Source: Betaproteobacteria bacterium (GTDB lineage Bacteria; Pseudomonadota; Gammaproteobacteria; Burkholderiales; SG8-39). Taken from it: a DNA stretch of 52,175 nt. A program made the translations under genes and the position numbers. The stretch spans positions 1 to 52,175 of the forward strand of contig CANJRC010000015.1 of NCBI GenBank assembly GCA_947476535.1, given 5' to 3'. The notes under the pieces were generated by a model, which saw only the letters and a program-made list of their open reading frames with translations, made no database searches and was not told where the DNA came from. The first letter of the stretch is position 1. Each line of letters starts with the position of its first letter. Positions 7,020 through 16,587 of this stretch are shown in pieces.

Positions 7020-9023
7020 TTAGGGCACCAGCGTCCCGGGGGCGGCATCGGCTATCAGTGGCGGCAAGGGGCAGTCCAGCACCGCACCGACCATACGCAT
7101 GAGTGCAGCCTCAATGACACGGATGCTGCCATCCGAGGTAACCGTGGCAAACAGCCCCTTGATCAACAGCGCCTTGGGCATGGGGGCGAGCTCGCGCAGT
7201 GCTGCAAGCGCGGCGTGCACGGATTCCAGCCCGAACATTTCCCGTCCGGGCATCCCGGCGCCTTCGAACCCGAGCGCCTGCGCTCCCGCGCGAAATGCCA
7301 TCCCTGCTTCCTCCTGCGACTGCGGCCCCGGCCGGCACCCCGCCTGCGCGCACAGGCCGATCAACAACAGCGCCGGATCGCGAACCTCGCCCAGCTTCCT
7401 GTAGCGCGACACCGGGTATCCGCGAGGGACGACGAGCTGCGACTGAACCAACATCAGCATCGCGAATTCGTGTATCGACACACGCCGGTCGGCATTGATC
7501 ACGGCCTGCAGCGCCTGCACCAGTTCCTCTTGCTGTGCCCTGGTCGCCGCCTTGACCGCCGGCAGCGCCAGGTCGACGATCGCGAGTTGAAACGCAGCGC
7601 CCAGTTGGTGCACCTGCCGGGCCAGCTGGGCGGCCTCATCGACTATCGTCCCCACGCCAGCCGTGCGCGCAGCTGCAATCTGTAACGACATGACGGCGTC
7701 GCGCGGCGCCAGTAGCAAGGCGATCAACGCCGCGCGAGCGCCGACCGAGTCGCGAAGACGCTCGCGCAGTCCCATCGGCAATTCGGCGAGTTGCCGATGC
7801 GCGCCCTCCATCCGTCCGGCATCCATTGATCCGACCAACGCCACGCTTTGAGCAGCCGACCGCCCCCACGCTATACCGACGTCTGCGGCCCGCCCTCCTG
7901 GAGACATTGCATCGCTGGCTGCGAACGCAACGGCGCCGGCGCCGGCGCCGGCAGGCGCCAGGGGCGCCCCCGCATCGGCCACCTCCGGAAGCCGGCGCCG
8001 CGTGCGGTAGGTGCCGTGCTGAAATCTCGGACTCACTCTTCGAATGCGCTCCTCGAGCGACGGGTGAGTATTGAACAGCCCGCCCAGCCAGACACGGATA
8101 CCTTGGCCGAAAAACATATGCGCAACGTCCTCCGCGAAACGGTTGCCGACTTCGGTACCGCGCCCAGACGCACGGATCTGGTCAAGCGCGCCGGCAATGC
8201 CGTCCGGATTGCGCGTGAATTGCACGCTGGAGGCATCGGCCAGGAATTCGCGCTGCCTCGACACCGACGCCTTGATCAGGCGGGCAAAGAACAGTCCGAT
8301 ATACCCGATGATGAACAACGCCAGTCCGATCGCGGCAATGCCGCCGGCACCCTTGTTGTCGCTGCCACGCAGGTTGCGCAGGAGAAAGCCGCCGACCGAA
8401 CTGATGAACACGATGCCGGCAAGGATGCCCAACATGCGGATATTGAGCGCCATGTCGCCATTCAGAATGTGGCTGAACTCGTGCGCGATCACTCCCTGCA
8501 ACTCGTCGCGGTTCAGCGCCTCCAGCGTGCCACGCGTCACCACCACAGCGGCGTTGGATATCGTGTTGCCGGCGGCAAAAGCATTGATCGCCCGCTCCCC
8601 GTCCATGACATAGACGGCCGGAATGCGCACGCCAGAGGCAATGGACATCTCCTCGACCACGTTCATCAATCGCTGCTCGAGCAGGTCGCCCGAATGCGGT
8701 TTAACCCGCCGCGCGCCCATCATTTCCGCTACCGCCGCCCCCCCCGCACCGAGTTTCAATGTCTGCGCAAGGCTGGCGCCCAGAATCACTGCTAGGGTTC
8801 CCAGGGCGCCCAATAGATAGACCCGTGTCGGAATCGTCTGCAGTACGCCCACCCAGCCCGGCGCTGTCGGCTCAGTGACGACTGCGCCGAAGTGCATCCA
8901 CGTCCATGCAACAGCGATGACAAAATCGACCGCCACGATGACCGCAAAGACCGCGAGCAGGTAGAGCACCAGCATGATGCGAGTGCGCTTGCGGGCCGAC
9001 TCCTGATGCTCGAAGAAGTTCAT
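7020..9023 (-). CDS. Membrane M48 (HtpX-like) metallopeptidase with long C-terminal region
   Basis: This is a 667-residue protein whose first 300 or so residues are an M48 zinc peptidase. The HEFSH motif is at 181-185, and the third zinc ligand is probably Glu259 in SRQREFLAD. Hydrophobic segments near 15-40, 65-85, 195-215 and 228-250 place it in the inner membrane. HtpX itself is about 290 residues, so roughly 360 extra residues follow. These are alanine- and arginine-rich, largely helical in appearance, with no motif I recognise. The start at 9023 (MNFFEHQES) has GGAAG upstream and matches the family; the open frame further upstream overlaps lemA and is a shadow. lemA is 37 bp upstream, a pairing common in proteobacteria. 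The role is presumably membrane protein quality control. Confidence 0.85.
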   Translation of the reverse strand: MNFFEHQESARKRTRIMLVLYLLAVFAVIVAVDFVIAVAWTWMHFGAVVTEPTAPGWVGVLQTIPTRVYLLGALGTLAVILGASLAQTLKLGAGGAAVAEMMGARRVKPHSGDLLEQRLMNVVEEMSIASGVRIPAVYVMDGERAINAFAAGNTISNAAVVVTRGTLEALNRDELQGVIAHEFSHILNGDMALNIRMLGILAGIVFISSVGGFLLRNLRGSDNKGAGGIAAIGLALFIIGYIGLFFARLIKASVSRQREFLADASSVQFTRNPDGIAGALDQIRASGRGTEVGNRFAEDVAHMFFGQGIRVWLGGLFNTHPSLEERIRRVSPRFQHGTYRTRRRLPEVADAGAPLAPAGAGAGAVAFAASDAMSPGGRAADVGIAWGRSAAQSVALVGSMDAGRMEGAHRQLAELPMGLRERLRDSVGARAALIALLLAPRDAVMSLQIAAARTAGVGTIVDEAAQLARQVHQLGAAFQLAIVDLALPAVKAATRAQQEELVQALQAVINADRRVSIHEFAMLMLVQSQLVVPRGYPVSRYRKLGEVRDPALLLIGLCAQAGCRPGPQSQEEAGMAFRAGAQALGFEGAGMPGREMFGLESVHAALAALRELAPMPKALLIKGLFATVTSDGSIRVIEAALMRMVGAVLDCPLPPLIADAAPGTLVP

Positions 9024-9060
9024 GGCTTCCGGATTTTCATCCCGGGAGCGGTTGAAATGG

Positions 9061-9648
9061 CTAGAACTTGACCTGCGGCGCCTTGCGTTCTTCGGCAGAC
9101 TCGGTCGCCTGCAGCAGTTCTGCCGCGCGAAAACCGAACATGCCTGCAAAAACGGCATCGGGGAAGGATTCGCGCCGGGTGTTGTACTCCATGACCGAGT
9201 CGTTGTAACCCTGGCGCGCATACGACACCTTGTTCTCGGTGCTGGTCAGTTCCTCCTGCAACGACAGCATATTCTGGTTGGCCTTGAGATCGGGATAGGC
9301 TTCCGCCAATGCGAACATTTTCCCCAGCACGCCGGTCAGCGCACTTTCGGCCTGCCCCAGCGCCGTCATGGCGGCCGGGTTGCCAGGACTGCCGCTGGCC
9401 GTTTGCGCTGCAGTCACGGCCTGGTTCCTTGCCTTGATCACCGCCTCGAACGTGTCGCGCTCGTGTGCCATGTAGCCCTTGGCAGTTTCCACCAGGTTGG
9501 GGATCAGGTCGTAGCGGCGCTTCAACTGCACGTCGATCTGTGCGAACGCATTCTTGAAACGGTTTCGCGTTGCGACCAGCCCGTTGTAGATCGACATGGC
9601 CCAGAACGCCAGCACTACCAGAATAGCGAGGAATATCCAGACTGCCAT
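9061..9648 (-). CDS. lemA: LemA family protein
   Basis: This 195-residue LemA-family protein has one amino-terminal membrane helix (MAVWIFLAILVVLAFWAMSI) and then the conserved soluble helical part. The diagnostic run NRFKNAFAQIDVQLKRRYDL and the following IPNLVETAKGYMAHE are both present. The bulk of the protein is expected to be coiled helices outside the membrane. The biochemical role of LemA proteins is not settled. The gene lies directly upstream of the M48 peptidase, and the two are probably co-transcribed; in other bacteria the pair is linked to envelope stress. Length and start are normal for the family. Confidence 0.92.
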   Translation of the reverse strand: MAVWIFLAILVVLAFWAMSIYNGLVATRNRFKNAFAQIDVQLKRRYDLIPNLVETAKGYMAHERDTFEAVIKARNQAVTAAQTASGSPGNPAAMTALGQAESALTGVLGKMFALAEAYPDLKANQNMLSLQEELTSTENKVSYARQGYNDSVMEYNTRRESFPDAVFAGMFGFRAAELLQATESAEERKAPQVKF

Positions 9649-9736
9649 GATCCGCCTCCCGGGAGTTGTAGAATTGCAAGGGCACTATAACGCAAAGCGC
9701 TAGCGGAAAGCGTGTGAAGTCGGCATCTTGCCTATT

Positions 9737-9773
9737 CTAGATCCTGCGCAGTGTCACGCCCTTCTATCCCTGA
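9737..9773 (-). repeat. Decayed copy of the dcd 3' end
   Basis: Positions 9737-9772 match the last codons and stop of dcd (9819-9854) at a constant offset of 82 bp with about five mismatches. Read on the minus strand in the dcd frame, it would encode Q-G-stop-K-G-V-T-L-R-R-I-stop, against [11 protein letters not shown]-stop in dcd. It therefore carries a premature stop and cannot be functional. It lies beyond the true dcd stop, separated from it by 46 bp, and is either a partial tandem duplication or the leftover end of a replaced dcd allele. Confidence 0.75.
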
Positions 9774-9818
9774 ACTACAGAACCACGCGTGCTGCTCCGC
9801 ACCCCAGCCCGCACTGCC

Positions 9819-10381
<563 letters not shown>

Positions 10382-10385
<4 letters not shown>

Positions 10386-10419
10386 AGTTCGCTCTTGATA
10401 CTCATGGCTCGCTTCTCAT
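10382..10419 (-). promoter_or_regulatory. Two overlapping mini-ORFs leading into dcd
   Basis: Between the apbC stop and dcd the minus strand reads ATG-AGA-AGC-GAG-CCA-TGA (MRSEP, 10419-10402), then ATG-AGT-ATC-AAG-AGC-GAA-CTA-TGA (MSIKSEL, 10405-10382), then the dcd ATG at 10385. Each stop overlaps the next start as ATGA. The second peptide copies the dcd amino terminus (MTIKSDK), so it is a duplicated start region. Coupled translation through the chain is possible but untested. Confidence 0.6.
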
Positions 10420-10432
10420 GCTCGGGTTGTGA

Positions 10433-11521
10433 TCAGGTGTTCTGGATCACGATATTGGGGAACTTCGAGGTGCCGTCCTTCTGCAACTCAGCGATGCGCA
10501 CCGCTACCCGCCGCGCGATGGCACGGTAGAGTTCTGCGGCGCGACCATCCGGGTCGGCGACTACCGGCGGTTTGCCGGCATCGGTCTGCTCTCGGATGGC
10601 AATGTCCAGCGGCAGGTGACCGAGCACCTCGGCGCCATTGGCCTTGGCCATGCGCTCTGCACCGCCCTCGCCAAAGATATGCTCCTCATGGCCGCACTTC
10701 GAGCAAGTGTGGATGCTCATGTTCTCGACGATGCCGAGGATGGGTATGCCCACCTTCTCGAACATCTTCATGCCCTTGGTGGCGTCCATCAGCGCCACGT
10801 CCTGCGGCGTGGTGACAATGACCGCCCCCGTGACCGGCACCTTCTGCGCCAGCGTCAACTGGATGTCACCGGTACCGGGCGGCATGTCCACGATGAGGTA
10901 GTCGAGGTCGCGCCAGCGCGTGTCGCGCAGCAGCTGTTCGAGGGCCGAGGTCACCATCGGGCCGCGCCACACCATGGGCTGGTCCGGCGCGATCAAGAAG
11001 CCGATCGAATTGGCCTGCAGCCCGTGGCCCATCATGGGTTCGAAGCTCTTCCCGTCCTTGGACTCGGGACGCCCCGTGATGCCCAACATCAGCGGCTGCG
11101 ACGGCCCATAGATGTCCGCATCCAGGATACCGACCTGCGCGCCTTCGGCGGCCAGCGCCAGCGCAAGATTCACCGCCGTCGTGGATTTGCCCACGCCGCC
11201 CTTGCCGGAGGCCACGGCGATAATGTTCTTCACACCCGGGATGAGCTTCACGCCGCTCTGCACGCCGTGCGGCACGATGCGGCTGGTTACACTGGCCTTA
11301 ACCGACGTAACGCCGGGGACCATAGCCAGCGCCCGCTCGATCCGCAACCGCATCGGCTCAAGCTGGGTCTTCGCTGGGTAACCCAGCTCCACATCCAGTG
11401 AAACATTGCCGCCATCGACGCAGATATTGCGGGCTGATTTGCTGGCAACGAGGTCCTTGCCGGTATTCGCGTCGATGACGGCCTTGAGCGCCGCTTCGAC
11501 TTGTTCGACTGTCACTGCCAT
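10433..11521 (-). CDS. apbC: Mrp/ApbC family iron-sulfur cluster carrier ATPase
   Basis: This 362-residue P-loop protein of the Mrp/NBP35 family is thought to carry and deliver Fe-S clusters in the cytoplasm. It has an amino-terminal MIP18/DUF59-type domain (about 1-85). The deviant Walker A GKGGVGKST is at 106-114, the MinD-like DADIYGPSQP follows, and the cluster-binding CSKC is at 275-278 with a downstream GH. The ATG at 11521 is chosen because GGAG lies 6 bases upstream; an ATG at 11539 adds only six residues. It is divergent from metG, an arrangement frequent in beta- and gammaproteobacteria, and is followed by the dcd mini-ORFs and dcd. No unusual residues are seen. Confidence 0.95.
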   Translation of the reverse strand: MAVTVEQVEAALKAVIDANTGKDLVASKSARNICVDGGNVSLDVELGYPAKTQLEPMRLRIERALAMVPGVTSVKASVTSRIVPHGVQSGVKLIPGVKNIIAVASGKGGVGKSTTAVNLALALAAEGAQVGILDADIYGPSQPLMLGITGRPESKDGKSFEPMMGHGLQANSIGFLIAPDQPMVWRGPMVTSALEQLLRDTRWRDLDYLIVDMPPGTGDIQLTLAQKVPVTGAVIVTTPQDVALMDATKGMKMFEKVGIPILGIVENMSIHTCSKCGHEEHIFGEGGAERMAKANGAEVLGHLPLDIAIREQTDAGKPPVVADPDGRAAELYRAIARRVAVRIAELQKDGTSKFPNIVIQNT

Positions 11522-11615
11522 GGAAGCTCCAGATGCCATTCAGAAGCACCGGAACCGGCGCCCAAAGAGCGGTCATTCTACCAATGAAGGTGTCCCTGCC
11601 GGCTGATAAGGGCGG

Positions 11616-11621
11616 TAAAAT
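11616..11621 (+). promoter_or_regulatory. Likely -10 box of metG (TAAAAT)
   Basis: TAAAAT at 11616-11621 lies only 9 bases before the metG ATG. If used, transcription would begin within a few bases of the start codon and the mRNA would be nearly leaderless. No good -35 was found at 17 bp, so the call is tentative. Confidence 0.35.
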
Positions 11622-11630
11622 TAAAGGCTT

Positions 11631-13721
11631 ATGCCCATCCTCCCTACACAGGTTTCCACACCGCGCCGGTTGTTCGTCACCACCGCGCTGCCCTACGCCA
11701 ACGGCTCCTTCCACGTCGGGCACATCATGGAGTACATCCAGGCCGACATCTGGGTGCGCTTCCAGCGCATGCAGGGCCATGAAGTCCATTTCGTCGGCGC
11801 CGACGACGCCCACGGCGCGCCCATCATGCTCAAGGCCGAGGCCGAAGGCATCACGCCACAGCAACTGGTGGCGCGCATCGCTGCCGAGCGCCCCAAGTAC
11901 CTGCAAGGTTTCCACATCTCCTTCGACAACTGGCACTCCACCGACTCGCCGGAGAACGTCGAACTGTCGCAGGACATCTACCGCAAGCTGAAGGCGGCCG
12001 GGTTGATCTACTCCAAGCCTGTGGAGCAGTTCTACGACCCGGTGAAGGGCATGTTCCTCGCCGACCGCTACATCAAGGGCGAGTGCCCCAACTGCGGCGC
12101 CAAGGACCAGTACGGCGATGCCTGCGAGAACTGCAGCTCGGTCTACCAGCCCACCGACTTGAAGAACCCGTACTCGACGCTGTCGGGTGCCGCGCCGGTA
12201 ATGAAGACCTCGGATCATTTCTTCTTCAAGCTGTCCGACCCGCGCTGCGTGGACTTCCTGCGCGAGTGGGTCGGCGACCGCCTGCAATCGCAGGTCGCCA
12301 ACAAGGCCAAGGAGTGGCTGGACGGCGAGGGGGAGAAAGCGCTCGGCGACTGGGACATCTCGCGCGACGCCCCCTATTTCGGCATCCCGATCCCCGATGC
12401 GCCAGGCAAGTACTTCTACGTTTGGCTGGATGCGCCGGTGGGTTACCTCGCCAGCTTCAAGAACTACTGCGCCAAGAAAGGCATGGATTTCGACGCCTTC
12501 CTCGCCGACCCGCGCAGCGAGCAGATCCACTTCATCGGCAAGGACATCATCTACTTCCATACCCTGTTCTGGCCGGCAATGCTGAAGTTCGCCGACTACA
12601 AGGTTCCGGACAACGTCCATGTTCACGGTTTCATCACCGTGTCCGGCGAAAAGATGTCCAAGAGCCGCGGCACCGGAATCTCGCCACTGCGTTACCTCGA
12701 CATTGGCATGAACCCAGAGTGGCTGCGCTATTACATCGCCGCGAAGCTGAATGCCAATGTAGAGGACGTGGATTTCAATCCGGATGATTTCGTCGCGCGG
12801 GTCAACAGCGACCTGGTGGGGAAGTACATCAACATTGCCAGCCGGTGTGCCGGCTTCATTTCCAAGCGCTTCGATGGAAAGATGCTAGAGAAAGATAACG
12901 GCAATGCCATCATCGCCGCGATGCAGGAGGCCGCCGCGCCCATCAAGGAACTTTTCGAAGCAAGGGAGTTTGCGAAGGCGCTTCGGGAAATCATGTCGCT
13001 TGCCGACAAAGCCAATGTCTTTGTCGATCTGAATAAACCGTGGGAAGTGGCCAAGACTGGCAAACCCGCAGACCTGCACCGCACGTGCACGGATGCACTG
13101 CAGATGTTCAGGCTGCTGACCATCTACCTGAAACCGGTACTACCAACGCTGGCAGCGAGCGTAGAGAAGTTCCTGAATGTCGGGCCATTGGCTTGGAGCG
13201 ACGCCGCATCCTTGCTTCCCGCTGATCACCGCATCAACGACTACAAGCACCTCATGACCCGCGTCGACCCCAAACAGCTCGACGCGCTGTTCGAAATCGA
13301 GGAAGAACGCGCCAAAGTGACTGCATCGACTCCCCACCCGGCCACGCCAGCAAAATCCGGGGTGCCGGCTGCTCCGGCAACGAACCAGGCCGACCCAATC
13401 TCCATCGACGACTTCGCAAAAATCGACCTGCGCATCGCGCGCATCGTGAAGGCCGAGCACGTCGAAGGCGCCGACAAGCTCCTGAAACTCACGCTCGACG
13501 TCGGCGCTCTCGGCACGCGCCAGGTATTTGCCGGCATCAAGTCGGCCTACGAGCCCGCCAAGCTGGAAGGCCGCCTCACCGTGGTGGTGGCCAACCTCGC
13601 CCCGCGCAAAATGAAGTTCGGCCTGTCCGAGGGAATGGTCCTCGCTGCCAGCGGCGACGCTCCCGGCCTGTACCTCCTTGCCCCGGACGCCGGCGCCGAA
13701 CCCGGCATGCGGGTCAAATAG
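11631..13721 (+). CDS. metG: Methionyl-tRNA synthetase
   Basis: This 696-residue class I aminoacyl-tRNA synthetase charges tRNA-Met and initiator tRNA. The HIGH-type motif is HVGH at 28-31. Zinc-knuckle cysteines appear as CPNC (about 152) and CENC (about 166), and the KMSKS loop sits in [10 protein letters not shown] around 339-348. After an alanine/proline-rich linker near 570-585, a C-terminal tRNA-binding OB-fold follows, beginning about [20 protein letters not shown]; this is the dimerising appendix found in many bacterial MetRS. The length fits a full protein. It diverges from apbC. There is little room for a leader, and the Shine-Dalgarno is weak (AAAGG), in line with a very short 5' end. 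Confidence 0.97.
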   Translation: MPILPTQVSTPRRLFVTTALPYANGSFHVGHIMEYIQADIWVRFQRMQGHEVHFVGADDAHGAPIMLKAEAEGITPQQLVARIAAERPKYLQGFHISFDNWHSTDSPENVELSQDIYRKLKAAGLIYSKPVEQFYDPVKGMFLADRYIKGECPNCGAKDQYGDACENCSSVYQPTDLKNPYSTLSGAAPVMKTSDHFFFKLSDPRCVDFLREWVGDRLQSQVANKAKEWLDGEGEKALGDWDISRDAPYFGIPIPDAPGKYFYVWLDAPVGYLASFKNYCAKKGMDFDAFLADPRSEQIHFIGKDIIYFHTLFWPAMLKFADYKVPDNVHVHGFITVSGEKMSKSRGTGISPLRYLDIGMNPEWLRYYIAAKLNANVEDVDFNPDDFVARVNSDLVGKYINIASRCAGFISKRFDGKMLEKDNGNAIIAAMQEAAAPIKELFEAREFAKALREIMSLADKANVFVDLNKPWEVAKTGKPADLHRTCTDALQMFRLLTIYLKPVLPTLAASVEKFLNVGPLAWSDAASLLPADHRINDYKHLMTRVDPKQLDALFEIEEERAKVTASTPHPATPAKSGVPAAPATNQADPISIDDFAKIDLRIARIVKAEHVEGADKLLKLTLDVGALGTRQVFAGIKSAYEPAKLEGRLTVVVANLAPRKMKFGLSEGMVLAASGDAPGLYLLAPDAGAEPGMRVK

Positions 13722-13893
13722 GATCCGACGCAAGCCGCGATGATCGAACAGGGCACCCGCGGCGCACACCAACAGCAACGCTGCCCACTCTTGCCCCAGT
13801 GCGGCGCCGTCCGGGGACCCTCGACGGACCAACCAGAAACTCGCTACAAGGCCCGTTCGCCAGAATGCTCTCGACAATGAAGGGAGATTTGTC

Positions 13894-15552
13894 GTGATCG
13901 CCATTCTCGAAGCTCGCGCCGCCGGGCTTCTCACTCGCAAGCACTGGCTTCCGAATATCGTTTCCGGCGTGATTGTTGGCGTTGTCGCTTTGCCGCTGGC
14001 AATGGCCTTTGCCATTGCCTCGGGCGCGCGGCCTGAACAGGGAATCTATACAGCGATCATCGGCGGTGCCCTGGTGTCCCTGTTCGGCGGCAGCCGGCTG
14101 CAGATCGCCGGCCCGACCGGCGCGTTCATCGCCATCCTGTCCGGTGTAACCGCCAAATACGGCAATGCCGGATTGCAGGTGGCGACACTCATGGCGGGCA
14201 TCATTCTGCTGCTGATGGGCGTGGCCCGGATGGGAGGTGTCATCAAATTCATCCCGGCACCCGTGATCAATGGCTTCACAGCAGGCATAGGCGTGATCAT
14301 CTTCGTCGGACAATGGCGCGACTTTCTCGGGTTGCCAAAAGTCGATGGCGAGCACTTCCACGACAAACTGTGGCACCTCATTGAGGTAATGCCGCAGTTG
14401 CACCTCGCCACGTTGGGCTTGGCGGTGCTGAGTCTGGTTCTGGTTCTGTACTCACAACGAATCAAGGGGCTTTCACGCGTTCCGGGACCACTGGTGGCGA
14501 TGGTTGTCGCAACCGTGCTTCAGTCGCTGCTGCAAATGCCCGGAGTCGCCACGATCGGGAGTGCCTTTGGAGGCATCCCACAGGAGTTGCCTTCGTTCAG
14601 CATGCCGAATCTGTCCGTGGCCCAGGTGATCACGCTGATCGGCCCCGCCTTCACCATCGCGATGCTGGGGGCAATCGAGTCCCTGCTATCGGCGGTGGTG
14701 GCCGATGGCATGACTGGCACCCGGCACAACTCAAACCAGGAACTCATCGGTCAAGGCATCGCCAACATCGTGGCGCCGCTGTTCGGCGGCTTCGCCGCCA
14801 CGGGTGCCATTGCCCGAACGGCTACCAATATCCGTAACGGTGGCAGCAGCCCCTTGGCCGGACTGGTGCACACCTTGACGCTGGTTGCGGTGCTGCTGTT
14901 CTTAGCGCCGCTTGCATCAAGTATCCCTCTCGCCGCGCTGGCCGCCATCCTGTTCGTGGTGGCCTGGAACATGAGCGAGGTAAAGCACTTCGTTCATATG
15001 CTCAGAAAGGCACCGACTGCCGACCGGGCAATTCTTGTGATCACCTTTCTCCTGACTGTGTTCGCTGACCTGGTCGTGGCGGTCAACGTGGGCGTGATTC
15101 TTGCCATACTTCACTTTCTGCGCCGGATGTCCGAGATGGTTGAAACCCACCCAGTGGATCCAAAAGCACTAGGGCGCGAGCTGGAAGAGTACGGCCTGAC
15201 CGGGTTACCGTCCGGCGTATTGGTCTATGAGATTGCAGGGCCGATGTTCTTCGGCGCCGTTGAGAATTTTCAACGGGCATTGCTGCAGACGCACAGCGAT
15301 CCAAGACTCCTGATCCTCCGGCTGCACCGCGTGCCGTTCATGGACATCACCGGCATTCAAACCATCGAAGAGGTGATAACCGACCTGCGCAAGCGCGATG
15401 TGCGCGTGCTTTTGTGCGAGGCCAATGATCGTGTGCTCGGCAAGATTCGAAAAGCCGGGGTCTTGAACTCGCTGCTTCCGGGCGACTATTGCGGGACGTT
15501 CAATGAAGCGCTGACGCGTGCGGCCCCGGTCCAAACCAAGTCGCCAGTCTGA
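13894..15552 (+). CDS. SulP family anion transporter with STAS domain
   Basis: This is a 552-residue inner-membrane SulP (SLC26-type) protein. The amino-terminal two thirds carry about 10-14 hydrophobic segments, including the family stretches GVIVGVVALPLAMAFAIASG and GPTGAFIAILSGV. The carboxy-terminal part (about 435-540) is a STAS domain with LLILRLHRVPFMDITGIQT around the conserved loop. It would carry sulfate, bicarbonate or another small anion; sequence alone does not decide which. It starts with GTG at 13894, preceded by GGGAG 8 bases upstream. No carbonic anhydrase or sulfate-assimilation gene is adjacent, so context gives no substrate. The 172-bp gap after metG shows no clear terminator. 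Confidence 0.92.
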   Translation: MIAILEARAAGLLTRKHWLPNIVSGVIVGVVALPLAMAFAIASGARPEQGIYTAIIGGALVSLFGGSRLQIAGPTGAFIAILSGVTAKYGNAGLQVATLMAGIILLLMGVARMGGVIKFIPAPVINGFTAGIGVIIFVGQWRDFLGLPKVDGEHFHDKLWHLIEVMPQLHLATLGLAVLSLVLVLYSQRIKGLSRVPGPLVAMVVATVLQSLLQMPGVATIGSAFGGIPQELPSFSMPNLSVAQVITLIGPAFTIAMLGAIESLLSAVVADGMTGTRHNSNQELIGQGIANIVAPLFGGFAATGAIARTATNIRNGGSSPLAGLVHTLTLVAVLLFLAPLASSIPLAALAAILFVVAWNMSEVKHFVHMLRKAPTADRAILVITFLLTVFADLVVAVNVGVILAILHFLRRMSEMVETHPVDPKALGRELEEYGLTGLPSGVLVYEIAGPMFFGAVENFQRALLQTHSDPRLLILRLHRVPFMDITGIQTIEEVITDLRKRDVRVLLCEANDRVLGKIRKAGVLNSLLPGDYCGTFNEALTRAAPVQTKSPV

Positions 15553-15774
15553 TTTGATGGTCAGAGATCCGTTGCCAATTCTTTTTCCGACGCAGATGAA
15601 AGCGTCCTCTTGCGGGAACTTGAGCTGCCGATACTCGCCAACGCCTTTGTATTGGATAAGGTGTGCGAACACCCATCTCGTGAGCAGGAATCTTCCGGAC
15701 GGGCGCAACATCGCGCCCAATCTGCTACGGGCCATCCTGCGCGCAAGGCCGCTGGCCGTGCAAAAATAGCGCTT

Positions 15775-16236
15775 ATGGAAAACTTCATTCAACCCTTGTC
15801 GCTCAAATTTCTCGGCTGGTTCTTCCTGGTGGTCTCGGCCATGGTCCTGGCCATCGGCATCGCCCTGTTTCGCTACCTGCACCTCGAAGGCAAACTCAAG
15901 CAGCGCTACGAGAACTACAGCCTGTGGAACGACGTCTTCCTGCTGGGCATCTGGATCGTCGGATTCATTGGCGGTCTGGGGGTGGTCAACGGCAAGGCGC
16001 TCGGCGGCACCCTCCTGGAATATTTCTGTTACGTGCTGATCGTGCTCGTCGTGGTCAACAGCGCGACACGGATCAAGCTGATGAAGCAACAACACGCGGC
16101 CGAGCCCGGCGCCGGCCGCTTCAGCTGGCCGGCGGCGATTGCCGGCGCGCTGGTCGTGATTATTCCGGTCGTTGCCATGTGCATTGGTGCCATCTACACC
16201 CTGCACAGTGAGGCTGCGCTGCAGGCACTGCGCTGA
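15775..16236 (+). CDS. Small four-helix integral membrane protein, function unknown
   Basis: This is a 153-residue protein that I do not recognise. Four hydrophobic segments are clear: about 11-33, 52-72, 78-97 and 119-141. The loops are short and basic on one side. The open frame extends upstream to 15610, but that part is arginine-rich and unlike a membrane protein, so the ATG at 15775 is preferred. Acylphosphatase follows 12 bp later, suggesting shared transcription, though no shared function is implied. The 222-bp gap after the SulP gene shows no other feature. An inner-membrane location is the only safe statement. Confidence 0.75.
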   Translation: MENFIQPLSLKFLGWFFLVVSAMVLAIGIALFRYLHLEGKLKQRYENYSLWNDVFLLGIWIVGFIGGLGVVNGKALGGTLLEYFCYVLIVLVVVNSATRIKLMKQQHAAEPGAGRFSWPAAIAGALVVIIPVVAMCIGAIYTLHSEAALQALR

Positions 16237-16248
16237 TCGACCGCTTTC

Positions 16249-16524
16249 ATGGCGCTGCGACTTCACGTTACCGGCCTGGTTCAAGGCGTCGGCTATCGCG
16301 AAACCATGCGCCGCGAAGCCGTGACGCTGGGGGTCACGGGTTGGGTGCGCAATCGTCACGATGGAAGCGTCGAAGCCTTTGTCGATGGCCCTCCAGATGC
16401 CGTGCGAGCGCTCGTCGACTGGGCCTGGCGCGGGCCCCGGGCGGCACGCGTAGCGGGGGTCAAGTCGGTCGGCGTCGAGTCGGAGCTGGCTTGCGAGGCA
16501 TTCGTCATTCGCCCATCGGAATAG
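16249..16524 (+). CDS. acyP: Acylphosphatase
   Basis: This is a 91-residue single-domain enzyme that hydrolyses the carboxyl-phosphate bond of acyl phosphates in the cytoplasm. The family signature is complete: GLVQGVGYRETMRREA near 9-24, with the catalytic arginine in GVGYR, and GWVRNRHDGSVEAFVDG near 31-47, with the catalytic asparagine in VRN. Length is typical. It starts 12 bp after the small membrane protein gene and converges on the MarR-type regulator with 63 bp between the stops. No oddity is seen. Confidence 0.94.
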   Translation: MALRLHVTGLVQGVGYRETMRREAVTLGVTGWVRNRHDGSVEAFVDGPPDAVRALVDWAWRGPRAARVAGVKSVGVESELACEAFVIRPSE

Positions 16525-16587
16525 CGGCGCCTCATGCGAAATCAGCCGCTTCAGCCGATCACCGATGGGTTTTGACGCGGGTTTTCG

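Noticed and set aside
11358-12626. 422-codon open frame on the minus strand across the metG 5' part
   Set aside because: It is antisense to a fully convincing metG, has no recognised domain, and arises from codon bias in GC-rich DNA.
15205-16359. 384-codon minus-strand frame across the SulP end, the small membrane protein and acyP
   Set aside because: It crosses three plus-strand genes, is unusually rich in His, Asp and Gln, and has no family features.
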